DNA of 64,000 nt from JAAELZ01 sp965223465 (GTDB lineage Bacteria > Pseudomonadota > Gammaproteobacteria > Arenicellales > Poriferihabitantaceae): positions 682,001 to 746,000 of the forward strand of contig OZ245025.1 of the NCBI GenBank assembly GCA_965223465.1, given 5' to 3'. Numbering within the stretch: the first letter of the stretch is position 1; every line of letters starts with the position of its first letter. The notes below the pieces were generated by a model. It did not search any database, was not told the DNA's origin, and worked only from the letters and a program-made list of their open reading frames with translations. Shown here piece after piece: positions 27,052 through 35,186 of this stretch. The translations under genes and the position numbers were made by a program.

Positions 27052-27669
27052 GTGAAAAAAATATTAATTTTATACGCGCACCCAAGCCATGATCGTTCCG
27101 AGATAAACCGGCAGATGGCGCGTATAGCCAGTAATACTGAAGGCGTAAGCTTAGTGGATTTATATGCTCAGTATCCTACCTTTGAAATTGAAGTTGGTAC
27201 AGAGCAAAAACGGCTATTAGATCATGACGTCATTGTATTTCAATTTCCGCTTTATTGGTATTCCACGCCATCACTCTTAAAAGAGTGGCAGGATTTGGTT
27301 TTGGAGCATGGGTTTGCTTATGGTACGGGTGGAATCGCGCTCCAGGGTAAAGTATTAGTCGCGGCGCTTTCAGCCGGGGGAAGCCAAGAAAGCTATCAAC
27401 ACGATGGTGCAAATCTGCATACCATCAAAGAAACCTTAACGCCGCTCAGGCAAACCGCAAATATTTCTGGTATGCATTATTTACCGCCGTTTTGCTTGTT
27501 CAACGCACGCTCAGCAAAGGAAGAAAACCGACTTGAGCAACATCTAGATAGCTGGGAGAAATTACTACACATGCTGCGCGACCAGGAATTGGATATTGAC
27601 AAACTTGATAAGTATACAACCTGCAATGTGGTGCTCGACAAACTGAACGAAATCTTTAAAAGTGAATGA
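27052..27669 (+). CDS. kefF: KefF-like NAD(P)H oxidoreductase
   Basis: Flavodoxin-fold quinone oxidoreductase (205 aa), the cytoplasmic ancillary subunit that activates KefC. YAHPSHDRSEIN is the FMN phosphate loop, FPLYWYSTPSLLKEWQDLV the conserved quinone-reductase segment, and HDVIVFQFP the strand before it. The start codon is GTG with a weak ribosome site but matches the family N-terminus. The kefC gene follows after 45 bp, the usual pairing. Confidence 0.87.
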   Translation: MKKILILYAHPSHDRSEINRQMARIASNTEGVSLVDLYAQYPTFEIEVGTEQKRLLDHDVIVFQFPLYWYSTPSLLKEWQDLVLEHGFAYGTGGIALQGKVLVAALSAGGSQESYQHDGANLHTIKETLTPLRQTANISGMHYLPPFCLFNARSAKEENRLEQHLDSWEKLLHMLRDQELDIDKLDKYTTCNVVLDKLNEIFKSE

Positions 27670-27714
27670 CAAAAATCTTACTTTTGATGTATTCACCCTC
27701 CTTGGAGAAATCTC

Positions 27715-29628
27715 ATGAATGACTTACTCATACAGGCTTTTATTTATCTGTGTGCAGCTGTAATCGCGGTGCCGATAGCCCGGCGGCTAGGCCTTGGCTC
27801 GGTGCTGGGCTATCTTATCGCGGGCGTGGTCATTGGCCCAATCACCGGCATTGTTGGTTCTGAAACGCAGGCATTACAACACTTTGCAGAGTTTGGTGTG
27901 GTGATGATGCTATTTTTGGTTGGGCTCGAACTTGAACCTAGAATTTTATGGAAAATGCGCGGTCAGCTATTGGGTTTGGGTGGGTTACAAGTACTCATTA
28001 CCACCGTCCTGGTGATGTCAGTCTCCATTGCATTGGGGTTTTATTGGAGTGTCGCCCTGGCGACGGGGTTGATAATCGCGCTGTCTTCAACCGCGATTGT
28101 GCTGCAAACCTATAGAGAAAAAAATCTTGGCCGAACCCCAGGGGGTAGAGCTGGGTTTTCGGTATTGTTATTTCAGGATATTGCCGTGATACCGATGCTC
28201 GCTTTAATCCCGCTTCTGGCGCTACCAGAATTGGTGGATCAAGCGGCGGCACAGCTTATTGATGAGGGTGGTCATGCGGGCAGCGATACTTGGATCGATC
28301 ATTTACCGGCGTGGGCGTACGCGTTAGTTGCCTTATCAGCGGTTGCATTTGTCATTCTGGCGGGGCAGTTCTTAACTCGACCTTTATTTCGTTTTGTAGC
28401 GGAGTCGCGCTTGCCTGAAATATTTACTGCGATGGCATTACTCCTGATGATTGGGATTGAGCTGCTTATGGGTGCCGTGGGCTTATCGCCCGCTTTGGGG
28501 GCATTTTTGGCAGGCGTGGTATTAGCGAATAGCGAGTTTCGGCATGAACTAGAATCTAATGTTGAACCCTTTAAGGGGCTGTTGCTGGGTCTCTTTTTCA
28601 TCACCGTCGGCGCGGGTATCGACTTTTCCGTATTATTTGCAAAATTCTGGTTGATCTTGTCGTTGGCGCTTGGCGTCATGTCATTGAAGTTCGCGGTGCT
28701 GTTTGGTTTGGGTAGATTTTTTAAATTAAACCAACCGGATCATTGGTTATTTGCGCTCAGCCTTGCGCAGGCCGGGGAATTTGGTTTTGTATTACTGAAT
28801 TTCAGCTTTCAAAACCACGTCATTTCGACAGACCTCATGAAAACACTTTCTCTGGTGGTCGGCATATCTATGTTGCTCACGCCGGCATTATTTATCTTTT
28901 TTGATCGAGTTATTCAACCCCGATTGGCGCGTGGTACGGAATCGCGCGACGCCGATGATATACAAGAGCACGGTAAAATTATTGTTGCAGGTGTGGGTAG
29001 GTTTGGTCAAATCGTGTATAGGATGTTAAACGCGAATCAAACCTCTATGGTGGTGCTGGATCACGACTCTCGGACCATCGATCGCATGCGAAAGTTTGGA
29101 GTAAAAGCCTACTTTGGGGATGCCACCCGACCCGATCTATTACACGCGGCCGGAATTGATGATGCAAAATTATTGGTCATTGCGATTGATGACCAGGATG
29201 CAGCGGTGGAATTGGCACAATACGTCAAACACGCACACCCCCAAGTCAAAATTGTCGCCAGAGCATTTGATCGTTTGCATTATTATCATTTGCGTGCTGC
29301 GGGTGCGGATGTGATTATTAAGGAAATGTTCAATGCGTCGTTAACCGCTGCAAAAGAAGTTTTAAAGTTGATAGGCGCACATCCTTATCGGGTCGAGCGA
29401 ATGGCGCGCAGTTTCCATAAACACGATGACGAGAGCAGTGATATTCTGTATAAGCTATGGAACAAAGAAGAAGATATGCTCAATAGTGCTGAATTTATAC
29501 GTGAAGCGACTGAGCGTGGTGACATGATTAATCAAGTATTGCAAGAATCTGTGGTGACTGTTTCCGACGAAGCGGACAGGGGATGGACACCTCCACCCAA
29601 AGGTTACGCGAGTGAACTAAAAGGTTAG
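27715..29628 (+). CDS. kefC: Glutathione-regulated potassium-efflux antiporter KefC-type
   Basis: CPA2-type potassium/proton antiporter (637 aa) that acidifies the cytoplasm during electrophile stress. The first 390 residues hold about 12 membrane spans, with LGYLIAGVVIGP and LSSTAIVLQTYREK. An RCK/TrkA-N nucleotide-binding domain follows, with GRFGQIVYRMLNANQ (about residues 427-441). TTGGAG precedes the ATG. It follows a KefF-like gene, supporting KefC over other CPA2 members. Confidence 0.9.
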   Translation: MNDLLIQAFIYLCAAVIAVPIARRLGLGSVLGYLIAGVVIGPITGIVGSETQALQHFAEFGVVMMLFLVGLELEPRILWKMRGQLLGLGGLQVLITTVLVMSVSIALGFYWSVALATGLIIALSSTAIVLQTYREKNLGRTPGGRAGFSVLLFQDIAVIPMLALIPLLALPELVDQAAAQLIDEGGHAGSDTWIDHLPAWAYALVALSAVAFVILAGQFLTRPLFRFVAESRLPEIFTAMALLLMIGIELLMGAVGLSPALGAFLAGVVLANSEFRHELESNVEPFKGLLLGLFFITVGAGIDFSVLFAKFWLILSLALGVMSLKFAVLFGLGRFFKLNQPDHWLFALSLAQAGEFGFVLLNFSFQNHVISTDLMKTLSLVVGISMLLTPALFIFFDRVIQPRLARGTESRDADDIQEHGKIIVAGVGRFGQIVYRMLNANQTSMVVLDHDSRTIDRMRKFGVKAYFGDATRPDLLHAAGIDDAKLLVIAIDDQDAAVELAQYVKHAHPQVKIVARAFDRLHYYHLRAAGADVIIKEMFNASLTAAKEVLKLIGAHPYRVERMARSFHKHDDESSDILYKLWNKEEDMLNSAEFIREATERGDMINQVLQESVVTVSDEADRGWTPPPKGYASELKG

Positions 29629-29681
29629 CTCGGGGTGAGAAATATAACATCGATACATAAACCCTCATACTCACTGCCGTC

Positions 29682-30929
29682 ATGACTCAGCCAGTAAATG
29701 AAAAACTAATCAATCCCATATTGCTCGCGGGATGTTTGATCCTGATGGTAGGTTTTGCAATCCGCGCGAGTTTTGGGTTATTTCAGATCCCGATTGCCGA
29801 GCAATTTGGTTGGCTTCGATCTGAGTTTTCATTAGCGATTGCGATCCAGAATTTGGCCTGGGGTGTGGGCCAGCCCATTTTTGGTGCGATAGCAGAAAAA
29901 TTTGGCGACAAACGGGCCATCATCATCGGCGCGATTACCTATGCGCTGGGTCTCGCATTATCGAGTTACGCGACTACACCCGGGGCGCATCAATTCTTAG
30001 AAATTTTGATCGGTTTTGGCATTGCTGGCACCGGTTTTGGGGTTGTATTGGCCGTGGTAGGGCGGAGCACTTCTGCCGAGAACCGATCGCTTGCCCTAGG
30101 TATTGCAACTGCGGCTGGATCAGCGGGGCAGGTGGTGGGGCCACCATTTGCTGATTTTCTACTGCGCAGTATGTCGTGGTCATCCGTATTTCTGGTATTC
30201 GCTGTCATTGTTCTGGCCGTATTGTTGGTACTGCCTTTTTTGGGCTCTAATCAGACGACTAGCCGGCAGGAGCTGGAGCTATCCATGGGTAAAGTCCTTA
30301 CAGAAGCCACCAAGGACCCTAACTTCGCGATGATATTCCTGGGCTTTTTTTCCTGTGGTTTTCAACTGGCCTTTATCACCGCACATTTTCCGGCGTATAT
30401 TGCTGAGATGTGCAGCGCGATACCACCCAATAGTTTGATTCGTTCGCTCGGTATTACCAACACATCCGCTTTGGGGGCCGCTTCCATTGCGCTCATCGGC
30501 CTGGCGAATATCATCGGCACCATCGCTGCAGGTGCGCTGGGCCGTTATTTTCCCAAAAAGTATCTGTTGGCCCTGATTTATACCGGGCGCACTATTGCGG
30601 CAGCTGCGTTTATACTCTTTCCGATGACCCCGACATCCGTTGTTTTATTTTCGCTCGTCATGGGTGGCTTATGGCTCGCGACAGTTCCGCTGACCTCTGG
30701 TTTAATCGCGCATATATACGGCTTGCGCTATATGGGTACCTTATACGGTATCGTGTTCTTTTCTCATCAACTCGGTGGGTTTTTAGGTGTATGGCTAGGC
30801 GGTATCATGTACGACCAATTTGGTTCATATGACCTGGTTTGGTGGGTCGGCGTCGGGGTTGGCGCATTCTCGGCAATCATTCACCTACCGGTGAAAGAGC
30901 GCCCGCATAGTATTCTTGCACCAAGCTGA
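29682..30929 (+). CDS. MFS transporter
   Basis: Twelve-span major facilitator (415 aa). The loop 2-3 signature reads GAIAEKFGDKRAIIIGA. The long central loop around residues 190-210 and the second half with YFPKKYLLALIYTGR are typical. It resembles the oxalate/formate-antiporter-like group, which carries small carboxylates, but the substrate is not determinable. It is downstream of kefC on the same strand with a 53-bp gap and a poor ribosome site. Confidence 0.87.
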   Translation: MTQPVNEKLINPILLAGCLILMVGFAIRASFGLFQIPIAEQFGWLRSEFSLAIAIQNLAWGVGQPIFGAIAEKFGDKRAIIIGAITYALGLALSSYATTPGAHQFLEILIGFGIAGTGFGVVLAVVGRSTSAENRSLALGIATAAGSAGQVVGPPFADFLLRSMSWSSVFLVFAVIVLAVLLVLPFLGSNQTTSRQELELSMGKVLTEATKDPNFAMIFLGFFSCGFQLAFITAHFPAYIAEMCSAIPPNSLIRSLGITNTSALGAASIALIGLANIIGTIAAGALGRYFPKKYLLALIYTGRTIAAAAFILFPMTPTSVVLFSLVMGGLWLATVPLTSGLIAHIYGLRYMGTLYGIVFFSHQLGGFLGVWLGGIMYDQFGSYDLVWWVGVGVGAFSAIIHLPVKERPHSILAPS

Positions 30930-31002
30930 TGGTATCTAGAGGCTCAGCTAAAACACAATTCTTAATCATTCACTTAAAACATTATTCTGCTAGGAAACAA
31001 CC

Positions 31003-31488
31003 ATGTCTCTTACCCTGAAAACCGCTGATCTGGTAGATGAATTCGATGCTGACGTGCATTTTTGCGATCTGGCATTCCTTAAATTTGGCCAAAAAGATGC
31101 ATTCCATGGGCCGATTCAAACGGTGAAATGTTTCGAGGACAATGTTTTGCTAAAAGCGGAGCTGCAGAAACCCGGGAAGGGTAGAGTGTTAATTGTAGAC
31201 GCCGGTTCTTCTAAGCGCGTTGCAGTAATGGGCGATATGATCGCGGATATTTTTCTCAGTAATGACTGGTCGGGCATCGTTATCAACGGTAGTATCCGAG
31301 ACAGTCGGGAAATTGACAACATGGAAATCGGTGTTCGTTGCTTAGCAACCACGCCAAAGAAAAGCGCGAAAGAGGGCGTTGGGAGAGTAGGGGTGAGGAT
31401 CAGCTTTGGCGGTGTTCAATTCGAACCAGGCGATTATGTCTATTGTGATGCAGATGGTTTGTTAGTATCAAAAAAGAAACTATATTAA
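31003..31488 (+). CDS. rraA: RraA family regulator of ribonuclease E activity
   Basis: RraA-type protein (161 aa), a trimeric barrel that in E. coli binds and inhibits RNase E. It shows GRVLIVDAGSSKRVAVMGD and the family core NGSIRDSREIDNMEIGVRCL. The C-terminal PGDYVYCDADGLLVSKKKL is complete. AGGAA lies before the ATG. A decayed, nearly full-length copy occurs at about 50600-51090 in the same orientation. Confidence 0.93.
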   Translation: MSLTLKTADLVDEFDADVHFCDLAFLKFGQKDAFHGPIQTVKCFEDNVLLKAELQKPGKGRVLIVDAGSSKRVAVMGDMIADIFLSNDWSGIVINGSIRDSREIDNMEIGVRCLATTPKKSAKEGVGRVGVRISFGGVQFEPGDYVYCDADGLLVSKKKLY

Positions 31489-31550
31489 CTGAAATAAAAT
31501 CGGTTTACTGATCTAAGTTAACAAGGTAACAATGGACATAAAACCCCTAT

Positions 31551-31607
31551 CTTCATTTTCCGTTACTATCTTCATTTTCCGTTACTATCTTCATTTTCCG
31601 TTACTAT
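31551..31607. repeat. Three perfect 19-bp tandem repeats
   Basis: The unit CTTCATTTTCCGTTACTAT occurs three times head to tail without mismatch, followed by a partial CTTC. It sits between the convergent 3-prime ends of rraA and ada, 10 bp beyond the ada stop. Confidence 0.95.
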
Positions 31608-31617
31608 CTTCTTTGCG

Positions 31618-32685
31618 CTATTTATCGCTGCGCCGTGTGCGCTCTGCGTCCAGCAACGCCCGCTTACGATCTAAACCCCAGCGATACCCCCCAAGGCTGC
31701 CATCACCTCTTAACACGCGATGGCAGGGTATCAACACACCAATGCGGTTTTTACCGCAAGCTGTTGCAACGGCACGAAAAGCCTTGGGTTTGCCGATCTG
31801 CTTGGCGACCTCACTATAGCTGAGTACATTCCCCTCGCGTATGCTCAGTAGGAAGCGCCAGACTTTCATTTGAAATGCGGTCCCGCGTATATCCAGTGGC
31901 AGCGTTGGTCGAGGCTTACCTTTGCTGATGTGTTGATCGAGCGCATCCATCCAAGCGTCAAGTTCAGGTGCATTCTCGGCTGGTGATGGGATAAGTGTCG
32001 CTTTGGGAAATTCAGCTTGTAGCGCCAAGATTAAGGATTGTTCATTTTCACCAAACTGCACGAAACAAACGCCTTTTATAGTCGCGGCCATTGCCATCAG
32101 GCCGAGTACCGTATTTCTGCAAGCGAAAGCAATGGTTTCGCCAGCCCCGCCAGCCCGATAGGCTTTTGGTGTCATACCAATATTACGCGTGGCTTCTCCG
32201 TATACCCGGCTGATAGAACCATATCCTGCTGCGAATATGGCGTCGGTAACACCGTCACCCTTTTTCAATGAGTGTTTAAATAGGCGCATGCGTACCGCGT
32301 CTTGATAAATTTTTGGTGATACGCCAAAAGCGGTTTTAAATACGCGTTGAAATCGTGAAGGCGATAACCCAGCTCGATCTGCCAGCATGGTCAGCGTCAA
32401 ACGTTCATCCGCGTGCGATTCAATATAGCGAGCGATATTGGCCAACTTATCGGTATTGGGCGCGTCTTTCGTTGGCCGACAGCGTTTGCAGGCACGGTAA
32501 CCTGCGAGTTTGGCACTCTCGATACTCGGAAAAAACCGCAAGTTTTCTGGAAGTGCAGGGCGGGAGGTGCAAGAAGGCTGACAAAATATTCCGGTTGTGA
32601 TCACTCCATAGTAAAAATGGCCGTCACTGTTCTTATCCCGCGCAATTATGGCTGCTCGCATTTTTTCCTCAGATGGCATAGACAT
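31618..32685 (-). CDS. ada: Bifunctional DNA repair regulator Ada
   Basis: Methylphosphotriester acceptor, O6-methylguanine-DNA methyltransferase and adaptive-response activator in one chain (355 aa). The N-terminal zinc site has TTGIFCQPSCTSRP and ACKRCRP; the first cysteine accepts methyl from phosphotriesters. An AraC-type helix-turn-helix follows (LTMLADRAGLSPSRFQRVFK). The C-terminal methyltransferase holds the acceptor cysteine in IPCHRVLRGDGSLGGYRWG. All three parts are intact. Two start codons two residues apart are possible. Confidence 0.95.
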   Translation of the reverse strand: MSMPSEEKMRAAIIARDKNSDGHFYYGVITTGIFCQPSCTSRPALPENLRFFPSIESAKLAGYRACKRCRPTKDAPNTDKLANIARYIESHADERLTLTMLADRAGLSPSRFQRVFKTAFGVSPKIYQDAVRMRLFKHSLKKGDGVTDAIFAAGYGSISRVYGEATRNIGMTPKAYRAGGAGETIAFACRNTVLGLMAMAATIKGVCFVQFGENEQSLILALQAEFPKATLIPSPAENAPELDAWMDALDQHISKGKPRPTLPLDIRGTAFQMKVWRFLLSIREGNVLSYSEVAKQIGKPKAFRAVATACGKNRIGVLIPCHRVLRGDGSLGGYRWGLDRKRALLDAERTRRSDK

Positions 32686-32991
32686 AATTTTACGCGTAGT
32701 TCAATTAGTTATTGGATTTAATCTTATTTCACGTACTGCTTCCATCTGATAATTGCTAACTAATTTCAAATTTTTATGATGGTCAGCGCACCACCTAAAA
32801 ATCTAAAGCGCAAGAATCGGATGTTTTATGTATTCGCATTGTTCTAAGCAAGTTCTAATTATTAAAGGAAACGGTGATGCCTTGAAACCAAGTAAGCAAT
32901 ATCAATTTGGCTTCAGGCTTAATGTAACTTGGATTAACGACGGTATGGGGTAGAGGTTTCTTTCATATCAGTAATCATAAATGTCTGCGGT

Positions 32992-33318
32992 ATGTGGATT
33001 GGCAGCACGGTAGTGATAATTCCGGTGGTCTTTTGTGTTGAAGGAACCCCCGTTTTCACTCAATCTGGACCCGTGTAGGCTGCGCTAATTGCTATTGCAA
33101 TTCTATCCACTGTAATTGTGTATTTACTCTACTTTGAAATTTTTGTGCACGCTGGTTCCGTGAACCTGATGCTGATTACCTTGCTAATACCACTGGCGGC
33201 CGTTGGATTAAGTGTTGCGTTTCTCCGCTAGAAAATGGGAGATGAAGCCTGGATTGGGTTTGGACTTATCAACATCGGCCTCATCATCACTGATGGAAGG
33301 TTAATGAAGCGTTGGTGA
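32992..33318 (+). pseudogene. Decayed EamA/DMT transporter C-terminal half
   Basis: A plus-strand frame starting at ATG 32992 reads as membrane protein: PVVFCVEGTPVFTQSGPV, stop TAG at 33076, AALIAIAILSTVIVYLLYFE, LITLLIPLAAVGLSVAFLR, stop TAG at 33229, then GDEAWIGFGLINIGLIITDG. This is the pattern of the second EamA repeat, with helices, a GE-like turn and a final helix ending in DGR. The first TAG falls where members usually have tryptophan. Frame is kept across both stops, so decay is recent or the stops are few. The 5-prime half is missing. The rest of 32686-33441 shows no gene. Confidence 0.75.
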
Positions 33319-33441
33319 CTCGGCTAAACAGGTTAATTTATGTAGGGTTTTTGCTATTAACGAAACGAAGCAAACTAGTTGGCTATTAATTAGATCGTTT
33401 GTATCTGAATTTTATTCGCTTTAATTCTTTAATAATTTGGA

Positions 33442-33888
33442 TCAAAGCTTAGCCACTATTTTTGTCATAATTTCTTTTAGAAATGCCAAATCATTTTCTT
33501 CAATCGTCTCAAACACTTTGTTGTTCACTTGCTCGACGGTAGAAAACAAATTTGGGGCTAGTGACCTCCCTTTCTCGGTTAATTTAATAGAAAAACTCCG
33601 CCTGGAAGTGGCATGTTGTTGTCGTTCCAGAAACCCATTTTGTTCTAAAGCATCAATATTTCTGGTCGTCGCATAGCCTGGCATAGCGATCTTTTTGCCA
33701 ATTTCCACTTGGGTCAAGCCATCGCCCTCTAACAGCGTCATTATGATGGCAAATTGGCTTAAATTCAGTCCAAGTGGTTTTAATGCCTCTGTCATTGTTT
33801 TGTCTAAATGCGTAGCAGTGGTCTTAAGCATCCAGCCCAGACTGCTTCTTCTTACTCTTTCCGCTGGAAACATCTCATTTTTATCCAT
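33442..33888 (-). CDS. MarR family transcriptional regulator
   Basis: Winged-helix dimeric repressor (148 aa). The recognition region is LTQVEIGKKIAMPGYATTRNI, followed by LEQNGFLERQQHATSRRSF with the wing. It is divergent from the cytochrome b561-type operon at 33997, and a 6+6 palindrome lies between them, so it probably controls that operon and itself. The effector is unknown. Confidence 0.9.
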   Translation of the reverse strand: MDKNEMFPAERVRRSSLGWMLKTTATHLDKTMTEALKPLGLNLSQFAIIMTLLEGDGLTQVEIGKKIAMPGYATTRNIDALEQNGFLERQQHATSRRSFSIKLTEKGRSLAPNLFSTVEQVNNKVFETIEENDLAFLKEIMTKIVAKL

Positions 33889-33925
33889 ACGCCTATTTTA
33901 CAATTATTAAGTTAACAATGCAAAA

Positions 33926-33939
33926 ATTGCACTTGCAAT
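33926..33939. promoter_or_regulatory. Palindromic operator candidate between MarR gene and b561 operon
   Basis: ATTGCA-CT-TGCAAT is a perfect 6-bp inverted repeat with a 2-bp centre in the 108-bp divergent spacer. A similar half-pattern, CATTCGCAAT, follows at 33944. Size and location suit a MarR dimer. Confidence 0.5.
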
Positions 33940-33996
33940 AGTAGCATTCGCAATTTAATATAACGAACATTCATAGTATTCCACGAGGTAAACCTG

Positions 33997-34527
33997 ATGA
34001 ATCGATATCATCCTTTTTTAGTGTTTTTACATTGGCTTTTAGCTTTTATGATTATTATGGGTTTGGTTATGGGCGGTAACGTTCTGAGCGAGACGCCCAA
34101 TACTGCACCGGAAAAACTGTTTTATCTAAAAATACATATGTCGATGGGGATCGTCATTCTGTTGCTGATGCTCATCCGTTTGATTACGCGCTTTTTTACT
34201 AGTAAGCCACCTCATGCTGATATTGGTAATGTGCTGTTTAACAAATTAGGGGTAGCTACCCATTATCTTTTTTATCTTGTTGTCATTCTAATGGGGGGAA
34301 GTGGCTTGGCAACAGCAAATATGGCAGGGTTGCCTGCCATTATTTTTGGCGGTTCCGGCGAGGCACTGCCGATGAGCTTTGATATGTTTCCACCACGTAA
34401 GGCCCATGGAGCACTAGCAGTTATTTTGATGCTGCTGATTGCTGGACACGTTTTGGCATTTCTCTACCATCAATTTATACGAAAAGACGGTTTGTTTTCC
34501 CGCATGTGGTTCGGTCGTCGTCAATAA
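33997..34527 (+). CDS. Cytochrome b561-type membrane protein
   Basis: Four-span di-heme cytochrome b of the b561/Ni-hydrogenase-like group (176 aa). Candidate heme-ligand histidines are in VFLHWLLAF (helix 1), LKIHMSMGIV (helix 2), VATHYLFYLV (helix 3) and AHGALAVI with GHVLAFLYH (helix 4). E. coli homologues move electrons from ubiquinol or superoxide. GAGGT precedes the ATG. It is the first gene of a two-gene unit divergent from a MarR gene. Confidence 0.87.
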   Translation: MNRYHPFLVFLHWLLAFMIIMGLVMGGNVLSETPNTAPEKLFYLKIHMSMGIVILLLMLIRLITRFFTSKPPHADIGNVLFNKLGVATHYLFYLVVILMGGSGLATANMAGLPAIIFGGSGEALPMSFDMFPPRKAHGALAVILMLLIAGHVLAFLYHQFIRKDGLFSRMWFGRRQ

Positions 34528-34552
34528 CGGAAAAGCAAAAGAGGCATTATTA

Positions 34553-35029
34553 ATGAAAAAAGCGCTAGATTTTGTTCAAGAAATTGGCACGATTATGTAC
34601 GTCGGTGGCATCCTGTCTCACATCGTTATCGGTGCGGTAATGGCCAGCGACGACGCGGTAACCATGAGTCACATTTACCAATATAAATTAATGAGCGCGT
34701 ATATCCTAATTTTACCTGGATTGGCGTTAAAAATTGTGTCCGACATACTCCTATATATGCATTTTCAGATAAAGCCGAATTGGCTTAAGGTTAAGCTTCT
34801 GATGACCGCTATCTTGGCAATAAATGCTTTTGTGTTTTTAGTGCCGATGATGCCGGAATTACTCGAGTTAGCAAAAGCCTCCATCCCTAAAGGCGTAGTA
34901 AGCCAAGCCTTTAAAGATAAAGAGCATGCTGAGGCGCTGGTAGGCATGTCTAATGTTATTCCGTTATTGACAGAAATTATTATGGGAGCGTTCCGACCTA
35001 AATTAGGTCGAGAAAGAAGGGCGGGATAA
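34553..35029 (+). CDS. Unrecognised four-span membrane protein
   Basis: Hypothetical integral membrane protein (158 aa) starting MKKALDFVQEIGTIMYVGGI. About four hydrophobic helices are seen, the last near the C-terminus. A single His in ILSHIVIGAVM and one in MYMHFQIKP could matter for cofactor binding but no motif is known. The ATG at 34553 is preferred to longer open starts because those overlap the b561 gene. It lies 25 bp after that gene and is probably its partner. Confidence 0.75.
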   Translation: MKKALDFVQEIGTIMYVGGILSHIVIGAVMASDDAVTMSHIYQYKLMSAYILILPGLALKIVSDILLYMHFQIKPNWLKVKLLMTAILAINAFVFLVPMMPELLELAKASIPKGVVSQAFKDKEHAEALVGMSNVIPLLTEIIMGAFRPKLGRERRAG

Positions 35030-35186
35030 TATTACTTTCATAAATTAAGAAAACGCATTTAGAAAACCACGATTATAAAAGCATCTGTTCCTATATACTG
35101 TTATACCAGGTTGTTTTCAGATGCTTTTATTCTTTACTGGAAAATTAGCAAGTTCACATCAAGAAAAATGATAATCGAATAAGCAA

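Noticed and set aside
31551..31607. CRISPR-like array
   Set aside because: The units are contiguous with no spacers, so this is a simple tandem repeat.
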